From Campylobacterales bacterium (GTDB lineage: Bacteria; Campylobacterota; Campylobacteria; Campylobacterales; QNZT01), in NCBI GenBank assembly GCA_027023305.1, contig JALVVR010000011.1, forward strand, positions 1 to 60,202: a DNA stretch of 60,202 nt, given 5' to 3'. A program made the position numbers and the translations under genes. The stretch's first letter is position 1. Every line of letters starts with the position of its first letter. The notes under the pieces were generated by a model that saw only the letters and a list, made by a program, of their open reading frames with translations, did no database searches and had not been told where the DNA came from. This document shows positions 53,512 through 60,202 of this stretch, piece by piece.

Positions 53512-54510
53512 TTATGATTTATATTTTTCGATATTTTCTTCGATATCTTTATTTATATCAGTTTTTACATAAGCTAAAGCTTGATAGATTGCATTTTTGA
53601 TAGCGATTTTGTTACTCTTTCCATGACAAATGATAGTACACTTTTTCACTCCTAAAAGTGGTGCTCCACCATACTCTGCATAGTCAACTTGCTTTTTAAG
53701 AACTTTAAAAACTCTTCTCATCAAAAGTGCACCCGTAAGTGCTGTAGGGGATTTTTTAATATTTTGTTTGATTATCTTTGAGATTGAGCTTGCAACTCCC
53801 TCACTTGTTTTAAGCAAGATATTTCCAACAAAACCATCACAAGTAATAACATCGACATCACCCTTAAAGATATCACTTCCCTCTACATTTCCGATAAATT
53901 GTGGATAGGATTGTAGAAGTTTAAAAGTCTCTTTTGTAACTTCATTACCTTTTGAGTCCTCTTCACCGTTTGACAGAAGTCCAACTCTCGGATTTTCAAC
54001 TTTTAAGACCTCTTTTACATAAGCTCCACCCATGATAGCAAACTCTACTAAGTGCTCAGCTTTACAATCAACATTTGCTCCAACATCTAAAACTAAACTT
54101 CGCCCACCCGTAGTAGCAGTTGGCATCAAAGTTGCGATAGCTGGACGAGAAACTCCTTTTATCCTACCTATTCTAAGAGTTGATAGGCTCATAGTTGCTC
54201 CACTATGTCCTGCACTTACAACACCGTCAGCTAATCCTTGCTTCACTAAGTCAACAGCTTTAAATATAGTTGATTCTTTTCTTTTTAGAACATCAGTAGC
54301 AGACTCGCTCATGTCAAAGACATCATCACACTCTACTATCTCTACTCTATCTCGAAATTTTTTGGGGATAAATGGTTCTATTTCATCTCTTTTACCTACT
54401 AAAATAACACCAAATTTCTCTTTGGTTTTCTTTAAGGCTAAAATAGTTCCTTCAACAACAGGTGAAGAGCCGAAGTCTCCACCCATTGCATCTATTGCAA
54501 TTTTATACAT
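53512..54510 (-). CDS. plsX: Phosphate acyltransferase PlsX
   Basis: PlsX converts acyl-ACP to acyl-phosphate for phospholipid synthesis. The 332-residue protein begins [19 protein letters not shown] and has [52 protein letters not shown] and [14 protein letters not shown], which define the family. It starts 2 bases after rpmF. Confidence 0.96.
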   Translation of the reverse strand: MYKIAIDAMGGDFGSSPVVEGTILALKKTKEKFGVILVGKRDEIEPFIPKKFRDRVEIVECDDVFDMSESATDVLKRKESTIFKAVDLVKQGLADGVVSAGHSGATMSLSTLRIGRIKGVSRPAIATLMPTATTGGRSLVLDVGANVDCKAEHLVEFAIMGGAYVKEVLKVENPRVGLLSNGEEDSKGNEVTKETFKLLQSYPQFIGNVEGSDIFKGDVDVITCDGFVGNILLKTSEGVASSISKIIKQNIKKSPTALTGALLMRRVFKVLKKQVDYAEYGGAPLLGVKKCTIICHGKSNKIAIKNAIYQALAYVKTDINKDIEENIEKYKS

Positions 54511-54512
54511 GC

Positions 54513-54671
54513 TTAGCTGTTTGCTTTGTATTCACCAGTAGTTTTATTTATGTGGTGAGGCATTCTGTAAGTTCCATCAGCATCTTTTACAGGGTTCGCT
54601 AACTTTAGTTTATAGTGAGTTCTTCTTTTTGCTGCTCTAGTCTTACTCACTCGTCGCTTTGGTACTGCCAT
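54513..54671 (-). CDS. rpmF: Large ribosomal subunit protein L32
   Basis: The 52-residue protein reads [17 protein letters not shown] at the start, followed by [20 protein letters not shown]. This is the L32 pattern, in a version lacking the zinc cysteines. Its gene is too short for many ORF filters but is placed as expected between the DUF177 gene and plsX, with GGAG upstream of the ATG at 54671. Confidence 0.96.
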   Translation of the reverse strand: MAVPKRRVSKTRAAKRRTHYKLKLANPVKDADGTYRMPHHINKTTGEYKANS

Positions 54672-54674
54672 TTT

Positions 54675-55031
54675 CTACTCCTTAAAATTATTTTTACAAT
54701 TTTTACAATAGTGATAATCACTTCTTATAGATTCTAACTCACTTCTAGCTACTTTATCAAAGTCCAAAAATGAGTCAAAACTCTCTATAACATCCATGTC
54801 ATCACCATCATAAACTCCATCACTAACTAGTAGTTTTGAAGTTTCATTTACCATCAACTCAAAATTTTCTAAACAACCATCACATTCAAGCAACAGTTTT
54901 CCATCGGCTTTCAAGTTAATCTGGATCATATGTGAGGAAAGCTTTTTAAAATCTCCACTAAACTCAACACCATCTTTTTTTAAAGAAAAAGGTGTCAAAG
55001 TAGATGAAACTTTTCTAAACTCTACTCTCAT
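54675..55031 (-). CDS. DUF177 (YceD-like) protein
   Basis: The 118-residue protein has the DUF177 architecture: N-terminal strands (VSSTLTPFSLKKDGVEFSGD), a LLECDGCLENFELMVNETSK segment with paired cysteines, an acidic middle, and C-terminal HYCKNCKNNF. YceD proteins are linked to 23S rRNA metabolism and nearly always precede rpmF, as here. It heads a short run DUF177-rpmF-plsX-fabH. Confidence 0.9.
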   Translation of the reverse strand: MRVEFRKVSSTLTPFSLKKDGVEFSGDFKKLSSHMIQINLKADGKLLLECDGCLENFELMVNETSKLLVSDGVYDGDDMDVIESFDSFLDFDKVARSELESIRSDYHYCKNCKNNFKE

Positions 55032-55046
55032 AATCTATTATTACTC

Positions 55047-55460
55047 TTATAATATCTCGTCTTTGCTAAAAAAGAACTTTATCTCTCTATCAGCATTTTC
55101 AAGACTATCACTTCCGTGAACTGCATTTGCATCTATACTCTCAGCAAAATCAGCTCTGATAGTTCCCTTCTTGGCTTCTTTTGGATCAGTTGCACCCATA
55201 AGATCTCTGTTTTTAGCAACTGCATCTTCACCTTCAAGTGCCATAACAACAACTGGGCCACTAGTCATAAACTCTACAAGTTCACCAAAGAAAGGTCTCT
55301 CTTTGTGTACTTCATAAAACTCACCAGCTCTCTTTTCGTCAAGTTGGATTTTTTTCATCGCAGCGATTCTAAGTCCATTTGACTCAAATCTATCTATAAT
55401 CTTACCAATAACACCTTTTTTAACAGCATCTGGTTTTATGATCGATAGTGTTTTTTTCAT
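55047..55460 (-). CDS. ndk: Nucleoside diphosphate kinase
   Basis: Ndk equalises nucleoside triphosphate pools through a phospho-histidine. The 137-residue protein has [20 protein letters not shown] at the start, [20 protein letters not shown], and the active-site His in [16 protein letters not shown]. It lies 15 bases before the DUF177 gene, the usual order. Confidence 0.97.
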   Translation of the reverse strand: MKKTLSIIKPDAVKKGVIGKIIDRFESNGLRIAAMKKIQLDEKRAGEFYEVHKERPFFGELVEFMTSGPVVVMALEGEDAVAKNRDLMGATDPKEAKKGTIRADFAESIDANAVHGSDSLENADREIKFFFSKDEIL

Positions 55461-55545
55461 AATTTTCTCCGTCTATAATTTTAGGCTCGGAGTATAGCAA
55501 AAAAAATATAAAATAGGGTTTAAAGTTAAAAAGTTTTTAAAAGCT

Positions 55546-55573
55546 TTGGCTAATCCAAAAAAGGATTAGCCAA
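55546..55573 (-). terminator. Rho-independent terminator of the ferredoxin gene
   Basis: TTGGCTAATCC (55546-55556) and GGATTAGCCAA (55563-55573) form a perfect 11-bp stem with a 6-base loop, 13 bases after the ferredoxin stop on the minus strand. T-rich sequence follows in that direction. Confidence 0.85.
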
Positions 55574-55586
55574 ATGTTAAGAGATT

Positions 55587-55862
55587 CTAGTCTTCTACTA
55601 CTGGTTGTCCAGCTTCTCCTCTACTATCACTTAGAGTTTGACCATCTTTAGCCTCTCCCCAAACGATACATCCTTCTGTAGGACATGCTTCAGCACAAGC
55701 TGGTTCATCATGATGACCTACACATTCAACACATTTATCTTCATAAACATAGTAAACCTCTTCACCTGTTGGATTATCCTCGTCATCAACGATAGCCTCA
55801 ACTGGACACTCATCTATACAAGCACCACAGTTTATACATATATCAGTAATTACAACTGCCAT
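55587..55862 (-). CDS. fdx: 2[4Fe-4S] ferredoxin of the Allochromatium type
   Basis: This is a 91-residue electron carrier. The first cluster motif is CINCGACIDECPVEAI (Cys9, 12, 15, 19). The second is expanded, CVECVGHHDEPACAEACP, with the extra loop between the second and third cysteine that defines Alv-type low-potential ferredoxins. The C-terminal tail is acidic. AGGAGAAA lies before the ATG. It stands alone with a strong terminator and is downstream of metK on the same strand. Confidence 0.95.
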   Translation of the reverse strand: MAVVITDICINCGACIDECPVEAIVDDEDNPTGEEVYYVYEDKCVECVGHHDEPACAEACPTEGCIVWGEAKDGQTLSDSRGEAGQPVVED

Positions 55863-55913
55863 AGTTTCTCCTTTTTTTAAATGGAACTGAAATTATATCA
55901 TCCTAAATCTGAA

Positions 55914-57071
55914 TTAAATATTAAAATAGCTTTTAATATCTTCAACTTTATCTAATTTTTCCCAACTAAACTCATCTTCAACTCTACCAAAGTGCCCATA
56001 AGATGCTGTTTTAAAGTATCTAGGTTTTAGTAAATCTAAACTTTCTATAATCCCCTTAGGAGTAAGTCTAAAAATCTCTCTTACCGAGCTTTCTAGCTTA
56101 GTTTCATCTACATTTGAACTTCCATGTGTATCTACATATATACTAACTGGCTCAACTACACCTATCGCATAAGCTAGTTGGATTGTTACTTTTTCACTCA
56201 CTCCAGCAGCTACTAGATTTTTTGCGATATATCTTGCCATATAAGCTGCACTTCTATCTACTTTACTTGGATCTTTTCCACTAAAAGCTCCTCCACCATG
56301 AGGACAACTTCCTCCATAAGTATCAACTATAATCTTTCTTCCTGTAAGTCCTGCATCACCTTGAGGACCTCCAATAACAAATCTTCCTGTTGGGTTTATG
56401 TGATATTTTATGTTGTCTGTTATTATATCTGTTGGTAGATTTTTCTTTACTACCTCCTCTATAACTGCCTCTTTTAAATCCTCTTGAGAGATATTTTCTC
56501 CATGTTGAGTAGAAACTACTATAGTATCAACTTCAACTGGCTTTCCATCTACATACTTAACTGAGACTTGAGCTTTTCCATCAGGTCTTAAAAATGGTAA
56601 AGTTCCATTTTTTCTAACACTAGCTAGTGATAAAGTTAATTTATGAGCCAAAGTTATAGGTAAAGGCATCAAAACATCAGTTTCACGACAAGCATAACCA
56701 AACATCAATCCTTGATCTCCAGCTCCTATCTCACCATCAGCTTGATCAACTCCTTGATTTATATCTGGACTTTGTTCTCCTATACCATTTAAAACACCTG
56801 CACTTCTATAATCAAATCCAAACTGAGCATCTGTATATCCTATGCTTCTCACTACCTCTCTTGCTATATCTTGCATAGGTGCATAAGTAGTTGTTTTAAG
56901 TTCACCAGCTATTACACAAAAACCGTTTGAAAGCAAAGTTTCGCAAGCAACTCTTGCATTTGGGTCTCTCTCAATAATATAATCTAGTATCGCATCACTT
57001 ATCTGATCAGCCATCTTATCTGGATGACCCTCTGTAACACTCTCACTGGTAAATAAATACTCATTTGTCAT
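55914..57071 (-). CDS. metK: S-adenosylmethionine synthetase
   Basis: MetK makes SAM from ATP and methionine. The 385-residue protein has [36 protein letters not shown], the P-loop-like [20 protein letters not shown] and the FGYD-type YRSAGVLNG region. Length is typical. No SAM riboswitch lies in the 112-base gap to the divergent peroxiredoxin gene. Confidence 0.97.
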   Translation of the reverse strand: MTNEYLFTSESVTEGHPDKMADQISDAILDYIIERDPNARVACETLLSNGFCVIAGELKTTTYAPMQDIAREVVRSIGYTDAQFGFDYRSAGVLNGIGEQSPDINQGVDQADGEIGAGDQGLMFGYACRETDVLMPLPITLAHKLTLSLASVRKNGTLPFLRPDGKAQVSVKYVDGKPVEVDTIVVSTQHGENISQEDLKEAVIEEVVKKNLPTDIITDNIKYHINPTGRFVIGGPQGDAGLTGRKIIVDTYGGSCPHGGGAFSGKDPSKVDRSAAYMARYIAKNLVAAGVSEKVTIQLAYAIGVVEPVSIYVDTHGSSNVDETKLESSVREIFRLTPKGIIESLDLLKPRYFKTASYGHFGRVEDEFSWEKLDKVEDIKSYFNI

Positions 57072-57137
57072 TATAAATAATCCTTAAATAAAATTTCATG
57101 TCTCGCATAATAGCTAATCTTTTTTTAAGAGTTTATT

Positions 57138-57152
57138 GGATAATATTTATCC
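57138..57152 (+). promoter_or_regulatory. Palindrome at the peroxiredoxin promoter
   Basis: GGATAA (57138-57143) and TTATCC (57147-57152) are perfect inverted arms with a 3-base centre and overlap a TAATAT -10-like box, 32 bases before the peroxiredoxin ATG. It may be an operator for a peroxide- or metal-responsive repressor. Confidence 0.42.
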
Positions 57153-57183
57153 CTAAATAATTTTTAAAAAGGAGTTACACAAT

Positions 57184-57780
57184 ATGTTAGTAACAAAAAA
57201 AGCACCAGATTTTACAGCAGCAACAGTTTTAGCTGATGGAAGTATAGTAGAAGATTTTAATCTTTATAAAAACTTTGGAGAAAAAGGAACAGTTTTGTTT
57301 TTCTATCCACTTGATTTTACATTTGTTTGTCCAAGCGAGATTATCGCATTTTCTCACAGAATAGAGGAGTTTTCAAAAAGAGGGATAAATGTTATCGGTG
57401 TTTCAGTTGATAGCCAGTTTTCTCACTTTGCATGGAGAGAAACTCCAGAAGCAGAGGGTGGTATAGGAAGAGTTAAGTATCCACTAGTAGCAGACCTAAA
57501 TAAACAAATCTCTAAAGATTATGATGTACTACTTGATGGTGGTGTAGCTCTTAGAGGAAGTTTTCTAATAGATGCAGATGGAACTGTAAGACATGCAGTT
57601 ATAAATGACCTTCCACTTGGAAGAAACATTGATGAGATGCTAAGAATGGTAGATACAATGCTATTTACAAATGAGCACGGAGAAGTTTGTCCTGCAGGTT
57701 GGCAACCAGGTGATGAAGGTATGAAACCAAACACTGATGGTGTTGCTGAGTATTTAAGTAAACATGCTAATGAGCTTTAA
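57184..57780 (+). CDS. 2-Cys peroxiredoxin (AhpC/TSA family)
   Basis: This 198-residue enzyme reduces hydrogen peroxide and organic peroxides. The peroxidatic Cys49 is in FYPLDFTFVCPSEI, the resolving Cys169 in GEVCPAGWQPGDEG, and GGIGRVKYPLVADLN carries the GGLG-type motif of sensitive peroxiredoxins. AAAAGGAG precedes the ATG. It is divergent from metK and ends in a bidirectional hairpin. Confidence 0.95.
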   Translation: MLVTKKAPDFTAATVLADGSIVEDFNLYKNFGEKGTVLFFYPLDFTFVCPSEIIAFSHRIEEFSKRGINVIGVSVDSQFSHFAWRETPEAEGGIGRVKYPLVADLNKQISKDYDVLLDGGVALRGSFLIDADGTVRHAVINDLPLGRNIDEMLRMVDTMLFTNEHGEVCPAGWQPGDEGMKPNTDGVAEYLSKHANEL

Positions 57781-57785
57781 TCAAC

Positions 57786-57810
57786 TTTGAGAGGATAAAA
57801 TCCTCTCAAA
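57786..57810. terminator. Bidirectional terminator between peroxiredoxin and ABC-F genes
   Basis: TTTGAGAGGAT (57786-57796) and ATCCTCTCAAA (57800-57810) form a perfect 11-bp stem with a 3-base loop, located between two convergent genes. Confidence 0.75.
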
Positions 57811-57819
57811 AATCACTCC

Positions 57820-59412
57820 TTATTTCTCTTGAGTTTCTAAATACTCCTCATAGTTTCCTCTAAAATCTATAAGCTTTCCGTCTTTTATCTCTAAGATTCT
57901 GTTTGCATAGACATCTATTAACTCTCTATCATGAGTTACTAAGATAACATTTCCACTGTATTCATGAAGAGCTTCTCCAAGGGCGATGATAGCTTCTAAG
58001 TCTAGGTGGTTGTCTGGTTCGTCTAGGATTAGCATATTTGCATCATCCATCATCATTTTACTTAGCATTAGTCTATGTTTTTCTCCACCACTTAGTGCAT
58101 CAACTGCTTTTTCTTGCTCTTCTCCACGAAATAGCATACGACCAAGTGCTTTTCTGATGTCATCTATATGCCAATCTTTTGAAAAGCCTTGTATCCAATC
58201 ATAAACTTTCATACTTCCTTTTACATGGTCAGTTGTATTTTGAGGAAAGTAAGTTGTATGTATAGTTTGTCCCCACTTTAGAGTTCCACTGTCTGGGTTT
58301 AAGTTCTCTGTGATGATTTCAAGAAGTGTTGATTTTCCTACACCATTTTGTCCAATAAGAGCTATCTTGTCTCCTTTTTCTATCTTGAAAGTAAAATCTT
58401 CAAAAACTTTGCCTTTATCATAAGATTTACTAAGTCCTTCACACTCAAAAACCTCTTGTCCTATCTCTCTGTTTGGCTTAAACATGATATGAGGATCTCT
58501 TCTAACTGAGATTTCTATCGCTTGAACATCTAGTTTATCAAGTCTTTTTTGTCTTGATGTTGCTTGTTTTGCTTTTGAAGCATTTGCACTAAATCTTTGG
58601 ATAAATTTTTCAAGCTCATCTTTCTCTTTTAGCTTTTTGTTTCTCTCTACTTCTTGTTGTTTTTGAACTAGGGTTGATGCTATATACCAATCATCATAGT
58701 TTCCAGTGTATTCTCTAAGAGTTTTAAAGTCAAGGTCAAGGATGTGAGTTACTACTTGATTTAGAAAGTGTCTATCATGAGAGATAACTATCAAAGTACC
58801 TTCATGTCTTTTTAACTCATACTCTAGCCAAGTTATAGTCTCCATATCAAGGTTATTTGTCGGTTCATCTAGTAGTAAGATATCTGGTTTTGGGAAAAGT
58901 ACTTGTGCTAGAAGAATTTTAAACTTATCTCCACCTGTTAGTGAACTCATAAGATCATCATGAGTTTCAACTGGAAAGCCTAAAGATGTCAAAAGCTTTT
59001 CTACAAATACTTCACTCTCATAAGTAGGGTCTTCCTCTGCACAAATGATTTCAAGTTCTGCTAAGCGATTGTTGATGGCATCATCTTCAAAATCACCTTC
59101 CATATAAAGCTTCTCTTTCTCTTTTTGAGCATCAAACAATCTTTTGTTACCATAAAGAACTGCATCTTTTAGGGAAAACTCTTCAAAAGCATACTGATTT
59201 TGCCCCAAAACTCCCATCTTTGAACTAGGTTGGATTTGTACTTCACCATCAGTTGCTTCAATCTCTCCTGATAGGATTTTTAAAAATGTACTCTTCCCTG
59301 CTCCATTTGCACCAATAAGTCCATATCTCTTTCCAGCATCGAATGAGTGAGAAACTTTCTCAAATAAAACTCTCTTACCATATCTTTGTGTTAGTCCTAC
59401 TGTACTTAACAT
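57820..59412 (-). CDS. ABC-F family ATPase (YbiT-like)
   Basis: This is a 530-residue soluble protein with two ABC domains and no membrane segment. Walker A motifs are GANGAGKST (first) and GQNGVGKST (second); signatures are SLTGGDKFKILLAQ and ALSGGEKHRLMLSK; Walker B regions are DILLLDEPTNNLD and MLILDEPDNHLD. A charged linker (about 245-310) resembles the P-site tRNA interaction motif of translational ABC-F factors. It likely acts on stalled or initiating ribosomes. It is monocistronic. Confidence 0.93.
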   Translation of the reverse strand: MLSTVGLTQRYGKRVLFEKVSHSFDAGKRYGLIGANGAGKSTFLKILSGEIEATDGEVQIQPSSKMGVLGQNQYAFEEFSLKDAVLYGNKRLFDAQKEKEKLYMEGDFEDDAINNRLAELEIICAEEDPTYESEVFVEKLLTSLGFPVETHDDLMSSLTGGDKFKILLAQVLFPKPDILLLDEPTNNLDMETITWLEYELKRHEGTLIVISHDRHFLNQVVTHILDLDFKTLREYTGNYDDWYIASTLVQKQQEVERNKKLKEKDELEKFIQRFSANASKAKQATSRQKRLDKLDVQAIEISVRRDPHIMFKPNREIGQEVFECEGLSKSYDKGKVFEDFTFKIEKGDKIALIGQNGVGKSTLLEIITENLNPDSGTLKWGQTIHTTYFPQNTTDHVKGSMKVYDWIQGFSKDWHIDDIRKALGRMLFRGEEQEKAVDALSGGEKHRLMLSKMMMDDANMLILDEPDNHLDLEAIIALGEALHEYSGNVILVTHDRELIDVYANRILEIKDGKLIDFRGNYEEYLETQEK

Positions 59413-59456
59413 TTTATCCCCAATCTATGATTTTTTGGGATTATATCTTAAAATGA

Positions 59457-59723
59457 TTAAGGCATCTGCATATTTGGCATATCAGGGTGAGATAACATCG
59501 CAAAACCAAATATAACAGCATATAAAGCTAAAATAATAACAAAAAAAAGCAATGTTGCTTTTGCCCAGTTTGACTTTGTTTTGTTTGTTTTTTTGTTAAA
59601 AGCCCAATAAGCTAAAAAGATAAAGTTTACTATAGGTATAGAAGTAACTATAATACTAAGCAACCAGTTTCCAACTGAAACCACACTATTTTCGTTTTCT
59701 TCTATAAAATCTTCTTGTTCCAT
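59457..59723 (-). CDS. Small membrane protein, two helices
   Basis: The 88-residue protein has an acidic N-terminus (MEQEDFIEENENSV), membrane segments at about 19-44 (LLSIIVTSIPIVNFIFLAYW) and 56-79, a Lys/Thr/Asn linker and a Met/Pro-rich end (SHPDMPNMQMP). It sits 44 bases upstream of the ABC-F gene on the same strand. I do not know its function. Confidence 0.7.
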   Translation of the reverse strand: MEQEDFIEENENSVVSVGNWLLSIIVTSIPIVNFIFLAYWAFNKKTNKTKSNWAKATLLFFVIILALYAVIFGFAMLSHPDMPNMQMP

Positions 59724-59757
59724 CTCTTTCCTTTTATAAAATTTATGTCAGATTATA

Positions 59758-59865
59758 TTACCATTTTCTTAGTTTAGTATGGCACTTCATACATTGTGCC
59801 ATGACATCTTTTTCGACTCAATTAAAAAAAATAATCAGTGAAGTTGTAAGAAGTTTGGTTTTCAT
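59758..59865 (-). pseudogene. Mini c-type cytochrome ORF interrupted by one TGA
   Basis: ATG 59865, with AAGG upstream, opens MKTKLLTTSLIIFFN, which looks like a short export signal. A TGA follows (59818-59820). The same frame then continues VEKDVMAQCMKCHTKLRKW to a TAA at 59758, including a CxxCH heme-attachment motif. If the TGA were a cysteine codon, the product would be a 35-residue lipoprotein-like mono-heme peptide (FFNC lipobox-like). Either it is a recent nonsense mutant or an internally deleted cytochrome gene. Confidence 0.45.
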
Positions 59866-59914
59866 GAAAGCAACCTTATTATAATTTTTATTTATAATAT
59901 AAACTGCTTTGTGA

Positions 59915-60202
59915 TTAAGTTTTTCTTATATTTAAAATGTAACCTTGTGAAGAAATATTTTGTAAAAAATCTTTAGAAGTCTTTTCTCTAAATCTTTTTA
60001 TAAATGTTCTAAGTCTTTCATCACTTACCTCATCATCCCAAAGTAATTCTTTTATATTTTGTTTTGATAAGACTTCTCCATCTAAAAGAGAGTTTAAAAA
60101 GATAGTTTCTTTTTTTGTTAGTTTTACAATAGTTTTATCTTTGTACAGTTTTTTATCAAAAAAGCTATAAGTAAAATTATCTTGAAATTTGAGTACTTTG
60201 GA
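59915..60202 (-). CDS. C-terminal output domain of an OmpR/PhoB-type response regulator, cut by the window edge
   Basis: The frame is open from the window end to a TAA at 59915-59917 and encodes 95 residues. KLTKKETIFLNSLLDGEV, KELLWDDEVSDERLRTFIKR and SQGYILNIRKT form the winged-helix transcriptional domain that ends OmpR-family regulators. The receiver domain would lie to the right, beyond the window. The mini-cytochrome ORF lies just downstream. Confidence 0.82.
   Translation of the reverse strand, partial: SKVLKFQDNFTYSFFDKKLYKDKTIVKLTKKETIFLNSLLDGEVLSKQNIKELLWDDEVSDERLRTFIKRFREKTSKDFLQNISSQGYILNIRKT

Noticed and set aside
54032..54541. 169-codon open frame on the plus strand inside plsX
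   Set aside because: It is the antisense shadow of plsX and rpmF; residue content is that of a complementary frame.
57072..57183. SAM riboswitch before metK
   Set aside because: The divergent gap is short and has no SAM-I/II-like pairing; only a small palindrome near the opposite gene is present.

Overview
The window looks like a chromosomal segment of a motile Campylobacterota bacterium (Arcobacter, Sulfurimonas or Sulfurospirillum grade; genus not resolved). The evidence is the AT-rich sequence (about 30-33 % GC by eye), Campylobacterota-style housekeeping blocks that I recognise from Campylobacter jejuni (rplY-pth-lptF/G-lysA; pheA-hisC-fliF-fliG-fliH-dxs; recA-eno-ftsB-like; fabH-plsX-rpmF-DUF177-ndk-fdx with a peroxiredoxin nearby), and a complete pseudaminic acid pathway beside a flagellin and a Maf glycosyltransferase.

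Layout. 1-1600 is an accessory patch: an IS481-like tail, a BrnT/BrnA toxin-antitoxin pair with a consensus promoter and palindromic operator, a long inverted repeat, an orphan ORF and an IS3 OrfA stub ending a few bases before pheA. 1606-9352 is the operon pheA-hisC-fliF-fliG-fliH-dxs plus a small membrane protein. 9374-12808 (minus) is rplY-pth-lptF/G-lysA. 12923-16727 mixes ppk2 with damaged genes: a hypothetical gene frameshifted by a 14-bp tandem duplication, the first 18 residues of an iron-sulfur subunit gene, a DUF190-fluC pair, a truncated gene and a decayed insertion sequence next to serC. 17955-28404 holds a type II secretion system: gspK-L-M-N-C-D-E-F on the minus strand, divergent from a two-component system, two tiny membrane proteins and gspG. 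28408-33600 is a coiled-coil gene, recA, eno, an ftsB-like gene, a cation/proton antiporter and bioB; topA follows. 35844-44794 is the flagellin/glycosylation region: a sigma-28 promoter, flagellin, Maf, then pseB-pseC-pseF-pseGH-pseI on the minus strand. 44879-47848 has a methyltransferase and rraA-mltB-arsC-HIT-acylphosphatase. 47942-52433 is a four-gene operon for B12-dependent glutamate (methylaspartate) mutase, its reactivase and an AMP-forming ligase. 52490-59723 is housekeeping: fabH, plsX, rpmF, DUF177, ndk, ferredoxin, metK, peroxiredoxin and an ABC-F ATPase. The right edge has a possible 35-codon mini-cytochrome broken by TGA and the output domain of a truncated response regulator.

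The genes combine as follows. Flagellar basal-body genes, flagellin, Maf and CMP-pseudaminate synthesis together make a glycosylated flagellum; the flagellin leader has a hairpin that presents a CsrA-type AAGGA in its loop. The least ordinary metabolic unit is the mutase-ligase operon. It has the glutamate-binding arginines and glutamate of a true mutase, but lacks methylaspartate ammonia-lyase, which suggests that 3-methylaspartate is adenylated or thioesterified rather than fermented. Several gene remnants appear to have been reused as regulatory DNA: a COG2865 tail provides the ribosome-binding site of pseGH, and an IS end lies where the serC -35 region should be.
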